A DNA stretch of 64,000 nucleotides, taken from the NCBI RefSeq assembly GCF_000151315.2, contig NW_011887297.1:282469-346468 (forward strand), in the 5' to 3' direction. Both the position numbers and the translations under genes were made by a program. This DNA is from Capsaspora owczarzaki ATCC 30864 (lineage: Eukaryota; Opisthokonta; Filasterea). Of the stretch, positions 1 to 13,054 are shown piece after piece. Position 1 is the stretch's first letter. The number at the start of each line of letters is the position of its first letter. Under the pieces are notes generated by a model. The model was not told the DNA's origin and made no database searches. It saw only the letters and a list, made by a program, of their open reading frames with translations.

Positions 1-789
1 TGAGCGGCCAGTTCGCGCTCTGCTACCGCATGTTGCACCATCGCATCCCACCGAGTCGCCAGTTCTCTGATACTGGGAGCAACGCTGCTCCGAAGCGTTC
101 CAAGCTCGGTTTTGAGCTCGAGCACACGTGTCGCCAGCAAGCCAATCTGGGCGTGCACATCCATTTGGCGCCGATCGCGCGTGTCGGACCGGCTTTGGTC
201 CACCAATGGATCGTACATGAATGTTTCGAGCAGCGTCAGAAGGGTCTCGCGACGACCTCGCATCGCGGAGAGAACCTGCTGACATTTGTCTTGGAAGGCT
301 CCTTCTAGTCCGCCGAGTCCAAGCGCGGTCTGCAGATTGTGCGTGAGCCGGAGCGGCACGACTTCCGGGACGCGCAATCGACGGCCCTTGTCAAAGCATA
401 TGTTAAAGTCAATGTGGACCAGCTCTCCAGACTGCAAGTTGACGAGAATGTTCTCCAAGTGCCGATCGCCCAGGCCAAGCACGTAGCCTACCATCGAGCT
501 CACGGCTGCCGAACGAGTGAACGTCAACGAGGCCGACCACCATGCGACAGGTGTGGGCGAAGCGAGCCACAGCTCGGTTGCCAGCAAGTCGCTCGGCGTT
601 TCAGCAACCAAGGCGTCAAACACGGAGCGCAAGACAGGTCGCGGCCAATCGGCTCGAGGAGTAGTGTGTGGGTCGACCGATGCGGCCTTGAGCGCAGGGC
701 CCAAAGCGTTCCAATACATTTGCGCCGGTCCCAGGGGCTGCTGATTTTGCAATTGTTGTGTTGGTGGCGGTGGCGGTTGTTGCTGCTGC

Positions 790-882
<93 letters not shown>

Positions 883-3800
883 ATGTCGGACAACGCGCGG
901 CGCTGCCAACGGTTGTACACACTGAACAGAGAGACAGTATCATCCACCCATTGAATCAACCCAGAGCGACGTCCCAGCGGTAGCACGACGTATGTGCGAG
1001 CAGTCATTGGGGCATGCTGAGGACGAGACGAGGGGCGACGCAGCACAGAGTTGACCGTCGACATGAACTGCATGATGCGTTCGTCGAGATGCAAATCTTC
1101 AGTGCCTTTGAACAAGAAAGCATAGTGTCGTCCGTCCGACCCCTGGAATGTGAGTTTCTTCGGTCGGGTTTTACTGGGAATGACAGGAACACTGTCACAC
1201 ACTCGTTGGAGGGTGACGCCAGCGGGTGCACCAGGAATTGGCAGGGCCAGGTCACGCATTGCAAACATCTTGGGACTGATGCTGGCAACCGACAGCATGC
1301 CTGGCGGTTGAGTCATGGACACCAAGTCGTCAGAATCATCCCCCGCCGCGTGTTTGGAATCACGACGCAGCACGGACTCCAAAATTACATGAAAGCCATG
1401 CCAGCACGACGCCACAATGCGACGCGCGTCAGAGGGGTGTTGCAAAGCGTGTAAGGCAAGCGAAAACTTGGACTCAAACTTTTCTCGGAAGCGGCGTTCG
1501 TGCGGCGTGCTTGCGCTAGTCGAAGCGAGCAGCTGATGCTGCAGACGCATCAACACGGATACAATGGGCTTCATGATGAGGGCAAGCTTTTCCTTGATGA
1601 GAGCATTCTTTGCTTCCGCTCCAAGCGTGTCAATATCCAGAACGCGCGTGGCCTCAACTTGGACATGCTCGAGCCGCTTGATGGCCTCGGGTTGCAGTCT
1701 CGACAGAGTTTCCGCGAGTTCTTCATCGCAAAGGACCGAGACGCGCTGGAGTTCGGAAATGAGCTGCTCCGTCTCGGCGACGAGCTGCGGATGGGTTGTT
1801 TGAATGCGTGCCACAATCTTTTCAGACATGGCGCGAGCCGCCAGCCGTTGAGATTTACGCCCTACATTGTCAAACCCAGTACGGTCTTCGCGCGCCCTCA
1901 CAACTGCTGGTACAACCAACTCTGCGGGGGAGAGGTCGCAGAGCTGCAGGACAAGTCCCGAAACTGCATCTCGCACTGCGGAATTTGGATGGGCGAGCCG
2001 CGAAAAGAGCTGTGGGACGATGCCACGCCAAACTCCGGCAGGAAGAGCCGTAAGCCGTGTCTGAAACTCGGCGGCAAACCCGTCGGCCGCCTTGACCACG
2101 AGACGAAGCACATGCAGTGTAGCAGTCACCACAGTTTCATCCACGCCGTCACCCAGGCCATGCGACGCGTGCTGCAAGAAGCACACGTGTGCATCTAATG
2201 CGCTCCGGTACAGCTCAGGGACCCGTTCCGCCATCGCATCCCAAACCAACTTCATGATCTCTTCACCGCAGGCTGCGATCGCCGAGTCCGGAATGTGAGA
2301 CGAAAGCGCTTCCAACACGCGTCTGTGCACCCCGTCCCGTCGCAGTCGCATTGTTTGCGACCAAAGCGTGTCACCGCCCGTCTGCGAGGGAGTCGCTTGG
2401 ATTGGCGACACCAATGTGTTTGTAAGGGTGTCGAGAAGGCTGGCAGGCAGTGTCGACGACGACGAGGCATGTCGCAGTACAACCCGGCTCACTTCCTCCC
2501 GGTCGGCTGCAGAACTGGGGAATGCCGCTTCGCCGTTCAGAATTCGATCAGTGTGCTTGCGAGCATGGTGGTACGTCCAAGTGGCCAGTCGGAACCAAGC
2601 CTTGGCATTGTCAGTCGAAACGCCGGTCGCGGTTTTGAGCAGGCTCAAAATACGGGCGTCACGGCTGCCAAAGAATTTGGAGCCCGTTTTTGACGGCATT
2701 GCCTGGCGGGATGACAAAAACTTGTCCAAGCGCGATTGCGCCACAGCATCAAACTCCGGCGACTTTGACTCCAAGTGCTTTGAGACAAACGAGAGACAGC
2801 GAACAACGTCTCCTGGGTCGTCGTGCACCGAGGCAGCCGAATCTCTCGAGAAGCTCCCGAGGGCGCGGTCTGAAGCATCGAGGGCAAGAACTATCGCAGC
2901 AGACTGAGTGGTAGGTTGAGTGCCCAGTAGCTTGGCTCGTTCAAGGGCAAACGTCACTGGCAGAATGCGCCCGTCAGACCGCGCTTCAGCCGCGTCCAGA
3001 AACCGTGCTGCAAGCTTGTGATTTTGACTTTTACGCGCAAGTCGAACTGCTCGCAGCAGGTCACGCGAAGCCGCGGCACCAGGGAGATTGCTGGCTGTTT
3101 GACGAGCCAAGGCTCTCGCGACATCGGGCACATCGCGTCCGAGACCAGTTGCGCAGCTCGAGTGCAACAAGGAAACGCCAGAAGCAATCGGTTTGTTGCC
3201 GGAGGGATTCGGCACCGTGCTTTGAAGCAAGTCGTGCCAGCGCAGTAGCAAGGAATCCATGCCTGCGATCGAGGCATCGTGAGATTGCGAGGTGACGAGA
3301 GGGGCGTTGATGCACTGGGCGAGTTCGATGAAGGAGGCCAAGCTGCTGGGATTGGTCTGCAGACCAGCCTGCAACCGAATAGCTGCGGAAAAATCAAGCA
3401 GTCCTTGAGGGCCAAGTCGATCATTGTCCTGGACTCCAGTGAGACCACGAGTGGACGTCACGTCTGCCAAACCAGAGGGTCCGTGCTCGTCGTAGGTTGA
3501 CAGAGACAGCAAGAAGTGCAAATGTCGGCGGAAGCCTAAAGCACTGGAAAGCAAGTCCACATGGGGCAGTAGAACGACATCAATCGGCACGAGTGCACAA
3601 GTGTGCGAAACTTCCTGTCGCCACTCCCGAAGGCGCGAGTCGAGCGTCTCGAGCGTCAAAGCCATCCCATTGGAGGACACAACGCAGTCCACCAAGCGAT
3701 CCACGAGAAGCGTCCACACATCCACGTTGCATGCAGGCACTTGAAGCGTGGCAAAATCGGCCATCTTGACATTCTCGGTACCCTGCGGCGACGCGGCAGT

Positions 3801-6800
3801 TGGCGATGGCGTTTCCCGAACGAGCTGATGGAAGGCTTCCAACCGGCGAACAAGAGCGTCGTGGTACATTGGAACAGCTTGCTCCACCGCACCTTCAGCC
3901 TCGAGCGCGCAAGGCTCCAGCCAATCCAGCCAGTTTGACAGGCGGGCCAGCAGCACTTTATGATGCGGCAAGGTTGAACTTTGGGTGTTTGAAGCTCGCT
4001 GACCTCCTTTCGCGCCCTTCCCACTCGGAGATGGAGGTGCGTGGCCAGCAGGCGTGCGAGAAGAAGAAGCTTGAGCCGCACTGAGCTTTTGCACAAGCGC
4101 TTTCAGTTGTTGCTGCACATGCAGAGCAATTCCACGAATTTGCGATGCAGCGCTCATTCCCACGAGATGTTTGATGACATCCACCAACGCACTTTCGCAA
4201 CGCTCAAAGGTCGCCAACAATGCGCTGCCGACAGCAGAGCTCGCCTTTGCGGACTCTGGCGGGGTGGCATCTGCTTTGGCACTCGTGCTTGCCGGCGTGG
4301 TCGCGGTGGAGGTTGGTGGCTGAACAAACTGCAGCCCGTTCTGCACCAACTGCTGGAAGAGGAGTCGAAAGCGACGAGTGGCATGAAAGACAGCCCATTC
4401 GGAGGTCAATCCAGAGTTTGCAGCGGCGAGCACAAGATTTCCTCTGACCTGCAACAGCCACTGTTCACAAATGGCCCGATTGGCAACGAAAAACAGGGTT
4501 GCGTTCTTTGACGCGGATGGCAAGGACAGCGATCCATGCCACGAGTTTGTCATTAGACGCTCGAGGGCATCCAAAAACCAGACTAACGCTTGGACATGGA
4601 GGGAACGTGCCAGCCGCACCCGAGTGAAGCGCTGCAGAGCCTGCTCGAACGATGCATCCGTGGGTTCGTTCGGGGTGGAGCACATTGCGATCAACGGGCG
4701 GATTGCTGCGGGGGTTGACGAAGCTCCCAGTGCAGATGGCTGTTGAGAATGCGCGAGTTGCGTCGGAGCCACACTCGTCGATGTCCGTGCAATCTCCTGC
4801 AACACCTTATCCAGCTGTTGAAGCGTTTCAGGCGCTTGGCCCAGATAGGTGTGAAACCGATGCTGAACACAGAACGACGCGCACTCCCACGCCAACCACC
4901 GCAACATGACCACCTCGCTCACACCAGCATCGTCATGCCCGGTGGACCGGAAAACCTGGTACAACTCGGCAAGTGCAGGCAACGGCGGGCGCTCGAGTGA
5001 CCCCGCCTCCAGTGTGCCGTCGTTTGTCGCAGACGCTGGAAGCGGAGTAGTAGTCACTGAGAGTGGAGCGAGAAAGATGTGGGACATGGCCCACTGGAAC
5101 TGGTCGGGGGCAATGACGGGGGACCTCCAGTGCGAGGTGGCAGAGTTGGGCCGCGTGACCTGCACGTAGGCCTCGGTGAGGAGCTGGCTATGCCGTAACA
5201 AGCTCGAAGGATGATCGGTCTGCCAATCCAGCTGAGCAAGCAATGCCAGCGCCGCACTCAGAACATTGACGCCGTCTCGGTTGCTGGCTGACTCATATTG
5301 CAGAGCGAGCGTGAGGGCAGTGGAAGCGGCCCTGGATTGCAAAGAACGCAGGCGAGTCTGTCCATCGGGCTGTTCTTCTTCAAAGGGCGCTGCCATCTCG
5401 AAAGCGATGGAAAGAATGCGACAACAAGGGGCAAGCATGGCACGAACGGGATGGAGCGCAGGTGTCGTGACGGCGTGCTCCAACAACGACACCAGACCTG
5501 GCGTCAGATCAGACTTGACGAGGGCATCCCGCAACGCGTTGCAATCAACGGTGCCTGGTGGGCACCGCATCACATGGAGCATGCGAAGCAACATTGGGCC
5601 AACCCAGCGTAGCGTAGTGCTCACATCGACGTGCACGCTGTGCCGCAGGTGCTCCCCATCTACTCCAAAACGCGAAAACATGGCATCAGCCGCCGAGATG
5701 CTCAATGAAGCCAGTCCTATGCAAGAAATGGCCAGCTGCCCAGTGGATGGAAGGGTCGGGAGGAGCAATGGAGCGGCGCTGGTGTCGGTTGCCAAACTGC
5801 ATCCGTCCAGACTGGCGTTGGGAAACAGTTTCCGTTCTTGCTGAATGTACTCGTTGTGTGCTTGCTGATCCGACCACGCAGGCGACAGTTGGAATCGAGT
5901 GCCAACAGCCAACTGTACCAAGATCTTGGAGGCCGTTTGCCACACACTCCAAGCGTGAAGCGTACTCGATGCGTCCGTCGCAGCCAGAGCCACCGCCATG
6001 GATGCGTGACACAACTCGCAAAGGGAAGTTTGCAGCAATGCAAAGGTGGTTGGAAGAACAGTGACGACAGGTTTACGAGCGCAGTCCGGTTGCGTCCAAC
6101 AATCCACTACTGCTGCCCAAACGCCCAGTTTGTTCATGGCAGCAGTAGTTTCTGCCGGCGAGGGATGGGCGACAGCAACAAGTTCCAGCAGTTGCGTTCT
6201 AAGTGCTGCAACACAGTGCTCTTGTCCTGGACCGCTTGTTGAGAACACAAGCGCCGCTTGGAGGCCAATCAAGCTCTTTACACTGCGAGATTCATTCATT
6301 CTCCAGAGCCTGTCCACACATGGCGCTCTGTGATCTTGTCCAACCAAGGTAAAGCCTTTGGTAGCGTCGAGAGACAAGTCCGCACCAGACGTCTCAACAA
6401 CCTTGCGCACCTCGTCCAAGAGTTCATCAAGTCCGGTCGCGCTTAATGTGCGAGAGTTTGCCAGAGACGAGAGCAGTTCGGCGCATGCCTCCGCCATGAT
6501 TGAGGGGCATTGTTTTCCAAACCTTGAAGCCGCCATGACTCCAGCCACAACAATCGGAACCAAAACGTCGGATGGAGGGGCGGCCATGCTGCTCACAGCA
6601 TCGCAAACCACGAGCATTCCTCGAATAGACCTGGCCCAAACGGATTGCACATGTAGAACCAAGTCGCGAGAAAACGGAGCGGTTGGCGCAGACGTGAGGG
6701 AGGCGGTTGCAGTTTGAATGGAAATCCAGGCGCGCTGGAGAGCCAAAAACCGTTCTAACAGATGCAAGTCAACAGTGCTAGTGCTCTGCGGAGTCCGAGT

Positions 6801-8360
6801 TGGCCAGCCAAACTCGATCGGGCGGGATAGGCACGCGGCAAGTCGAGCTAGTTCGCTCCCAGCTGGTTCCGGGTGTGGGTACGCGCGGGTGGACGGTGCA
6901 CAAACATCACTGGGGCTGCCGCTTGTTGGAAGGGATGCATTTGACGAGAGCGCCCGCGCGCATTCATCCAAATCAATAACGAGTTGGGCGTGAAGGGAGA
7001 GTGCGAACGCCGCCTGCCGACACAGCGGTGGTTGCAATTGCATCAGGAGCACTCCAATTCGCACACAAAGGGTGCTTGGGGTGCGTGGGTCTACCAGCCA
7101 GCCGACCAACAATTCCACCATAGGAATCAGCGCGAATGCCACTGTATGATCACGAAAGACGACGATGAGGAGATTCAGTGCAAGCTCGACCAACTCCTCG
7201 GGCGCCGGACTTTCCGTAGAACGGAGGCCAAGGACTGACGATTGCACCGCTTGGACCAATGTCGTCACCGTTGGAGAGAGCCTGTCTCGCACCGCCTTCT
7301 GTACTGCCGGCGCTGACAACGTGGACAGCGTGTGGGGCAGGAAGCTATCAAGCCCAGCAGAAGTGGCAGTAGTCGGTGTTTCAGAGCTGCTGCTCGGTAC
7401 CGATGCCATAAAGACGGCGTCATATACTGTGGGCATTTCGTCGGGCAATAGGGATGGAAGTGGCGTTCCCGAAAACGCCGAGAACAAGACGAGCGTTGAT
7501 CGATACGCTTCCTCAAAGGCATTTCGTTCGACGGCTGCGATAACACGCTGACAAGTTGTCAGGATGGTCGACTGTACGCTGTCTGTCGGCATCACGTAGA
7601 GCATTGTCCCAAGCACGATCGCTGCAGAGCGACCGAGCGCGGTCGGGTGTGTCGAGACTTCTTGAACAAGCTCTGAAAGCGTCGTGCTCAACCAATCGAG
7701 GTTTTGCACAACGACCCCGCAGAGTTCTGAGAGCTGCGCCGGCACTTGTGATCGCGACGAGGATGCTGTCGCTGGTGGCGCACCCTGGCTGCGGGCTCGC
7801 GTTGTGGCTTTGGACAGGATTACGCCCGTGCCGCCAGCGTGGAACAAATTGTGCATCAGATGCACGGCGGCCAGGCGTCTGGCCAGTCCAGCGCTTCCCA
7901 AAGGACTGCTGGAACTCTCAGCTCTTGGCTCTGACTGTAGTTGCTGCATGGCGGCCTCCAGATGTCTCGCGAGCGTGCATTGACCGGTAATCCAGCCCGT
8001 CACAGGCGGGAGGTCTGCTGCTCCGCTCGTCGATGCCACAACAGCTCCGGAAGGAGGCATCGCGTCACTAGCCGTGGATCTCGGTAACGATGGGGCGGCT
8101 GCTGCGGCAGACACTGCAGGGAGCGGCTGAGACCCAGCTGGCGGCTGACGATTGCCGCGCTGTCTTCGCCCGCCGGCTGCCCCACCGCTCGTCATTGCAG
8201 CACTAGCAGCAGCAGTAGTCGTGGATGGCGCCATGGTCGCATCAGGAGCCTGAGCAGGTGCAGTTGGCCGAGCAGCACGGCCTCCTCGTCGTGGATGGTT
8301 TGGTTTCGCATTGGCACCGCCGCTGGAAGGTCCGCCAGCGTCATTGCTCCGCTTGTCCAT
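1..8360 (-). CDS. SMG1: SMG1, PIKK-family serine/threonine kinase of nonsense-mediated mRNA decay (3' end cut by window edge)
   Basis: One uninterrupted minus-strand frame runs from ATG 8358-8360 to the left edge, about 2,786 codons with no stop and no intron needed. The C-terminal part is unmistakably SMG1. About residues 2400-2430 read PKKLTFQGSDGRHYAFLFKG and then TEDLHLDERIMQF. The catalytic loop GLGDRHLENILVN lies near residue 2631 (about 440-477). The metal motif HIDFN lies near residue 2648 (about 402-419), followed by RRETLLTLLETFMYDPLVD. SMG1 phosphorylates UPF1 on premature-stop transcripts. The long N-terminal region should be the alpha-solenoid and FAT domain; I could not delimit these by eye. 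A pure 35-residue Gln run (777-881) sits inside the kinase domain, between the QWVDDT strand and the conserved ALGPALK segment. The FATC end lies outside the window. The frame stays open upstream, but no earlier in-frame ATG was seen over the 240 bases checked, so 8360 is chosen. UPF2, a partner in the same pathway, is encoded at 31034-35947. Confidence 0.93.
777..881 (-). repeat. Mixed CAG/CAA tract encoding 35 glutamines in SMG1
   Basis: On the minus strand, 35 consecutive CAG or CAA codons encode a pure Gln run in frame with SMG1. A short Pro run (CCG/CCA codons) and a Gln-rich stretch follow. It interrupts the kinase domain between the N-lobe end and the conserved WNALGPALK segment. Alternating CAG-CAA units in the middle, flanked by pure CAG blocks, are typical of a length-variable coding microsatellite. 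Confidence 0.95.
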
Positions 8361-9472
8361 GCTCCAACTCCAACGAACACAAACCAAGCAAAATACGCAC
8401 AGCACGCAGTCAGTGGATTGCGTTACGTCAACGAGATTGTCGTCGGGATTTCGGGGTTTTGGTTGCTCAGACGAACAATTGTGGGAATGATACAAGTTTT
8501 GGAATGAGGCTTGAGATGGCAAGGGTTGTCCGATTGGCCAAGAGACTGTAAATTGCTTCAAAGAAACGTTGATCTCGATGGATGAGCATGTTGGAGCACT
8601 TGCGCGGATCTGAGCGACGTTGCAGACCGGCGAACGGCGAACGGCGGCTGGATTCCCTTCCACTCGTTTTCGTTGCGCTTGCTTTCTTCTGCCTCTGATT
8701 CGCCAGCCTCTTTCCCTTTTCTTTTTGTTGTCAAGTCGATTCCATTGAATTCTCTTCCTCACCGACCCAAAAGTTCAACCGTTTCACCATCTTAAAAACG
8801 CAAGTCCAAAAATCGAGGTTAGTTCAGTTCCATTTTTTTTTTTCCAATTCAATTTCCACAGAGTAAGATTTTTTTTTTTTTTTCTGGTTGCGTTTCCATC
8901 GCATCGATTTCCCCCTTTATCCGCTGTTGATCCTCCGTGGCCCTTCTCTTCTCAGTAGATGCATCATTAGATGATGGGGGACCCCCCCCCCTCCCTCTCT
9001 CCTTGAGTGAGCATCAAGTGGGAAAAGCACATTCAAAAATTCTCCTTTTTTTTTTTTCTTCTTCTTATTCAATGCTCGTTCTCTCAATTCCGCGCACAAA
9101 ATGCAGCAGCACATTCGTCTCGCTGCTCTCATCCCCGCCTTCACTCGTCTGCGTCCATCGTTCGCCCCCTCGTTCGTTCCTCAAACAAATCACCTCCCAC
9201 ACAACCCCCCCTGTTCTTTCTCCAGTTCAAGCAACGCGAGCGTCATTCTCGAACGAATCCTGTTTTTTTTTTTCTTTTTTTTTTTCCCCGTTCTTTTTTT
9301 CATTTTTTGATTCTTTTGATTTTATTTTGTGATTTTGCTTCCGTTTCGCGCTCGTTCCGACGTTTCGACGTCTTCCTTGCTGCCGATTTCACTCTCAGAG
9401 TACGTGTGCTTCGGTGGTTGGGTCACCTCGCTCTTGCAGCACAAAGCCGTTAAAAACACAAAAAACCTCAAT

Positions 9473-9504
<32 letters not shown>

Positions 9505-10015
9505 GGGGGTTGGCCGACGTGAGCTTCGCTCGATCGCATACGCAAATGCGTCCCACTTTGCAAAAAGCAAAAGTGCGTCCATGTTGGCCATCTCTTGTCG
9601 ACTGGCTTTGGGGTCTGCGCGTTGATTGACAGCAAAGCAAACGCACACGAACGAGAGACAACCGACAAAATAAAAGGGGATCTCAATATTTTTTTATTGT
9701 TTCGACGGCGTTTCATTGATTTGGAGGACATTTCGGCGGTCTGGGTCGGAGTGCAGACCCGGTGCATCACAATGATCAGAGCTCTCCTTCCTCCGTTCTG
9801 ATGCAGCAGAACAGAGTCGAACGCGGAAACGAAAACACGACAAATACAGAAATTTAAACAAGAAAAAGAAAAAAAAAAAGAAAAAAAAGCTTGTGATGGC
9901 CAGCCAACCTTCTTCCTTTTCCTCCCTCCTTCCTTTCCTTCTCCTTCGCTTGTCTTGCCATTCATCATGTTATTGTGTCTGAACTCACTCTCAAACTCTT
10001 CACTAGTCTCAAACC
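8361..10015. promoter_or_regulatory. Divergent spacer between SMG1 (-) and dynamin (+)
   Basis: This 1.65-kb gap lies between two start codons on opposite strands and should hold both promoters and 5' leaders. I see no conserved coding sequence in it. It is rich in T and A homopolymers, including a 29-T run at about 9476-9504 and shorter runs near 8830, 8870, 9050, 9260 and 9860. The only long frames are low-complexity Phe/Lys translations of these tracts. No TATA box could be assigned with confidence. Confidence 0.6.
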
Positions 10016-12701
10016 ATGTCGGGAAACGCGGGCATGCAAGAGCTCATCCCGATTGTCAACAAGCTTCAGGACGCGTTCGCCGGCTTGGGCTTTGACAATC
10101 CGCTCGATCTGCCGCAGATTGCCGTCGTCGGCTCGCAGTCGGCAGGCAAGTCGTCCGTGCTGGAAAACTTTGTCGGCAAGGACTTTTTGCCGCGTGGCTC
10201 GGGCATTGTCACCCGTCGCCCGCTCGTGCTGCAGCTGGTCAACAGCAAGGGCCCCGAGTACGGCGAGTTTTTGCACAACAAGTCGAAAAAGTTTACCGAT
10301 TTCGACGAGGTGCGCAAGGAGATTGAAGCCGAGACAGACCGCATCACTGGCACCAACAAGGGCATCTCGCCCGTCCCAATCAACCTGAAGGTGTACTCGC
10401 CGAACGTGCTCAACTTGACCCTGGTCGACTTGCCCGGCATCACCAAGGTCCCGATCGGTGACCAGCCCACCAACATTGAGTCGCTCATCCGCGAAATGAT
10501 TATGCAGTTCATTGGCCGACCCAACTGCCTCATCTTGGCCGTCTCGCCCGCCAACTCTGACTTGGCCAACTCGGACGCCCTCAAGCTTGCGCGCGAGGTT
10601 GACCAGCAAGGTATTCGCACGATCGGTGTCATCACCAAGCTCGATTTGATGGACGAAGGCACGGACGCCCGCGAGGTGCTCGAGAACAAGCTCATCCCCC
10701 TGCGTCGCGGCTTTATCGGCGTTGTCAACCGCTCCCAGAAGGACATTGACGGCCGCAAGGACATTAAGGCTGCCATGTCGGCCGAGTTGCGTTTCTTCTC
10801 CACACACCCGGCCTACCGCGATCTCGCCAACAAGAACGGCACCATGTACTTGCAGCGCGTCCTCAACCAGCAGCTCACCAACCACATTCGCGACACGCTG
10901 CCCGACCTCAAGAAGAAGCTGCAAAACCAGCTCAACCTTCTCGAAAAGGACGTGGCGCAGATGAAGAACATGAAGGCAGACGACCCAGCGCTCCGCACCA
11001 AGGTCATGCTGCAGATGGTCCAAACCTTTGGCGAAGATTTCGAAAAGCGAATTGAGGGTTCTGGCGATGTGTCTCTGTCCGAGCTCTCTGGTGGTGCCAA
11101 GATTGCCCGCATCTTCCACGAGCGCTTCCCCTTCGAGCTGGTCAAGACCGAGTACGACGAAAAGCAGCTGCGCCGTGAAATTTCCTTTGCCATTTTGAAC
11201 AACCACGGTATTCGCACTGGTCTCTTCACCCCCGATCAGGCTTTCGAGGCCATTGTCCGCAAGCTCATCGAGCTCATGCGTGACCCGTCGCTCAAGTGCG
11301 TCGACCTTGTCGTCACCGAGCTCGGCAACGTTGTCACCCAATGCGCCGAACGTCTTGCCACGTACCCCCACCTGCGCGACGAGATGGAGAACATTGTTCG
11401 CACCTTCCTGCGCCAAGCCCACGACCGCACCAACTCGCAGATCGAGATGCTCATCAACCTCGAGCTTGCGTACATGAACACCAACCACGACGACTTTATC
11501 GGCTTTGCTGGCGCTTCGGATCGTGCCAAGCAGGGCAAGGCAGCACCCGGCAAGGCCGTCTCTGCCCCCGCCAACCAGGTCATCCGCAAGGGCTGGTTGT
11601 CGACCTCCACAGGCATGCTCGGCACCCAGAAGGAGTACTGGTTTGTTCTGACGGCCGAGTCGCTTGTGTGGTTTAAGGACGACACTGAGCGCGACCAGCG
11701 CTTTGTTTTGCGCCTGGACGGCCTCAAGATCCGAGAGGCAGACTCTGGCTTCCGTCTCGGTGGCGGCCGCAAATTCGGCATGGAGCTGTTCAACCCCGAC
11801 CAACGGTACGTCTTCAAGGACCACAAGTCGTTCGACCTGTACACTGCCAACAAGGAAGAGCTCGACAACTGGCTCGCCTCGTTCCTGCGCGCCGGTGTCT
11901 ACCCCGAGAAGGAGGGCAGCAACCTCGAGGACGACATGTCCGCGTCGCTCGACCCGGCTCTCGAGCGTCAAGTCGAGACCATCCGCAACTTGGTCGACTC
12001 TTACATGGCGATTGTCAGCAAAACCGTTCGTGACCTCGTGCCCAAGACCATCATGCACTTGCTTGTCGGGCAGGTCAAGGATGTCATCAAGAGCGAGCTG
12101 ATTGCCGGTCTGTACCGCTCTGGCGAGTCGGCCGATCAGCTCATGGAGGAGTCGCCCGAAGCAGCTTCGCGCCGCAAGGAGGTGTTGCAAATGTACAACC
12201 TCTCCAAGGAGGCCCTCGATGTCATTAACAACGTCAGTATTAGCACGACCAGCACTCCGCTGCCGCCCCCGATTGCGTACGACGAACCTCCGTCCCCTGG
12301 TGCTGGCGCTGGTGGTCCGGAGCGTCGCGGAACTGTCGGGGCCCGCCCGGCTCCTCCGCGCCCAGTGTCGGTTGCAGCTCCTCCCGCAGGAGGCGCCCCT
12401 CGACCCACCCCTCCTGCGCCTGCCGCAGCGCGTCCTGTGAGTTTGTTTTTGTGTTTGCTTTTGTTTTGTGTTTGCTTTTAGTTTTGTTTTTGGAATTGTT
12501 GGTTGGGGATTTTTTTTTTTTTTTGTTGCTCGAACATACTTTGCCTCGACTCACTTGAATGTCCTTTGTTTTCTGTCTTGTGACAACCAGACGCCTCCGC
12601 CCGGCCCTGCTGCCGCTGCTGCTGCCGCTGCCGCCCCTGGCCAACCTTCGGTGCCCACTCGTCGCCCGCCGCCGCCCTCGATGCCCCCGCGCCCGAAATA
12701 A
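10016..12701 (+). CDS. Classical dynamin GTPase (GTPase, middle, PH, GED, proline-rich tail)
   Basis: Exons 10016-12436 and 12591-12701 encode 843 residues, close to animal dynamins (about 860). The N-terminal GTPase has P-loop [20 protein letters not shown] near residue 41, LVDLPGITK (G3) and TKLD (G4). A middle/stalk region follows, then a PH domain at about residues 520-630 (starts [11 protein letters not shown]), a GTPase effector domain at about 650-745, and a Pro/Arg/Ala-rich tail from about 765 ending in MPPRPK. Dynamins self-assemble on the necks of budding vesicles and sever them. PH plus a proline-rich tail is the endocytic (DNM1/2-like) arrangement rather than the mitochondrial DRP1 type. 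The only intron (154 bp, GTGAGT...CAG) falls on a codon boundary inside the proline-rich tail, so retaining it would swap the last 36 residues for 14 hydrophobic ones. The stop codon overlaps an AATAAA. Confidence 0.95.
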
Positions 12702-12702
12702 A
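12697..12702 (+). terminator. AATAAA poly(A) signal overlapping the dynamin stop codon
   Basis: The last sense codon AAA and the stop TAA, with the next base, form a perfect AATAAA. If it is used, the mRNA would have a very short 3' UTR. The call is inferred from the hexamer only. T-rich and GT-rich sequence follows at 12715-12860, as expected for downstream elements. Confidence 0.45.
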
Positions 12703-13054
12703 GCGTCTGCAGGTGTTTGATGTGTTTCCCCGTCTCTTTGTCGTTGTTTGATGCTTTTTTTGCTGGCTTTTTCCCTCTGCTGTTTGACCCCACCAAAAAA
12801 CCCGTTTTCCACTTTTTTTTTCTTCCTCCTGGTTTTTGTTGGTGGTTTTGCTTTTCCAAATACAATTTTTGCCAATTTTCCCCGTTCTGTTTTCTGACAT
12901 CCGCCTCAATTGCCTCGACCTGGCCTCCTCCCCGTACAAGATGCAAGCAATGACGACACGCAAAAACCAACCAAACTAAGAAGCGTCTTTATGTGAACTC
13001 AAGCAAAATTAGAACAATGTCTAAACAACAACAACCGCCAGCGGGTATTGCACG
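12702..13054. other. Convergent 3' spacer between dynamin and the ArfGAP-PX gene
   Basis: This 353-bp gap separates two stop codons. It is T-rich on the plus strand (runs near 12755 and 12815). No coding signal, RNA gene or repeat was recognised. It presumably holds both 3' UTRs. Confidence 0.6.

Noticed and set aside
524-943. Ser/Asn-, Ala/Thr- and Leu-run frames over the CAG/CAA tract
   Set aside because: These are alternative-frame readings of the SMG1 polyglutamine repeat.
9470-9968. Lys- and Phe-rich frames in the SMG1/dynamin spacer
   Set aside because: They are translations of A/T homopolymers with no conserved segment.
9965-12190. 741-codon open frame antisense to dynamin
   Set aside because: It lies wholly within the dynamin exon on the other strand and resembles no family (Val/Leu/Glu/Gly-rich). 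Strong codon bias in the dynamin gene leaves the antisense frame without stops.
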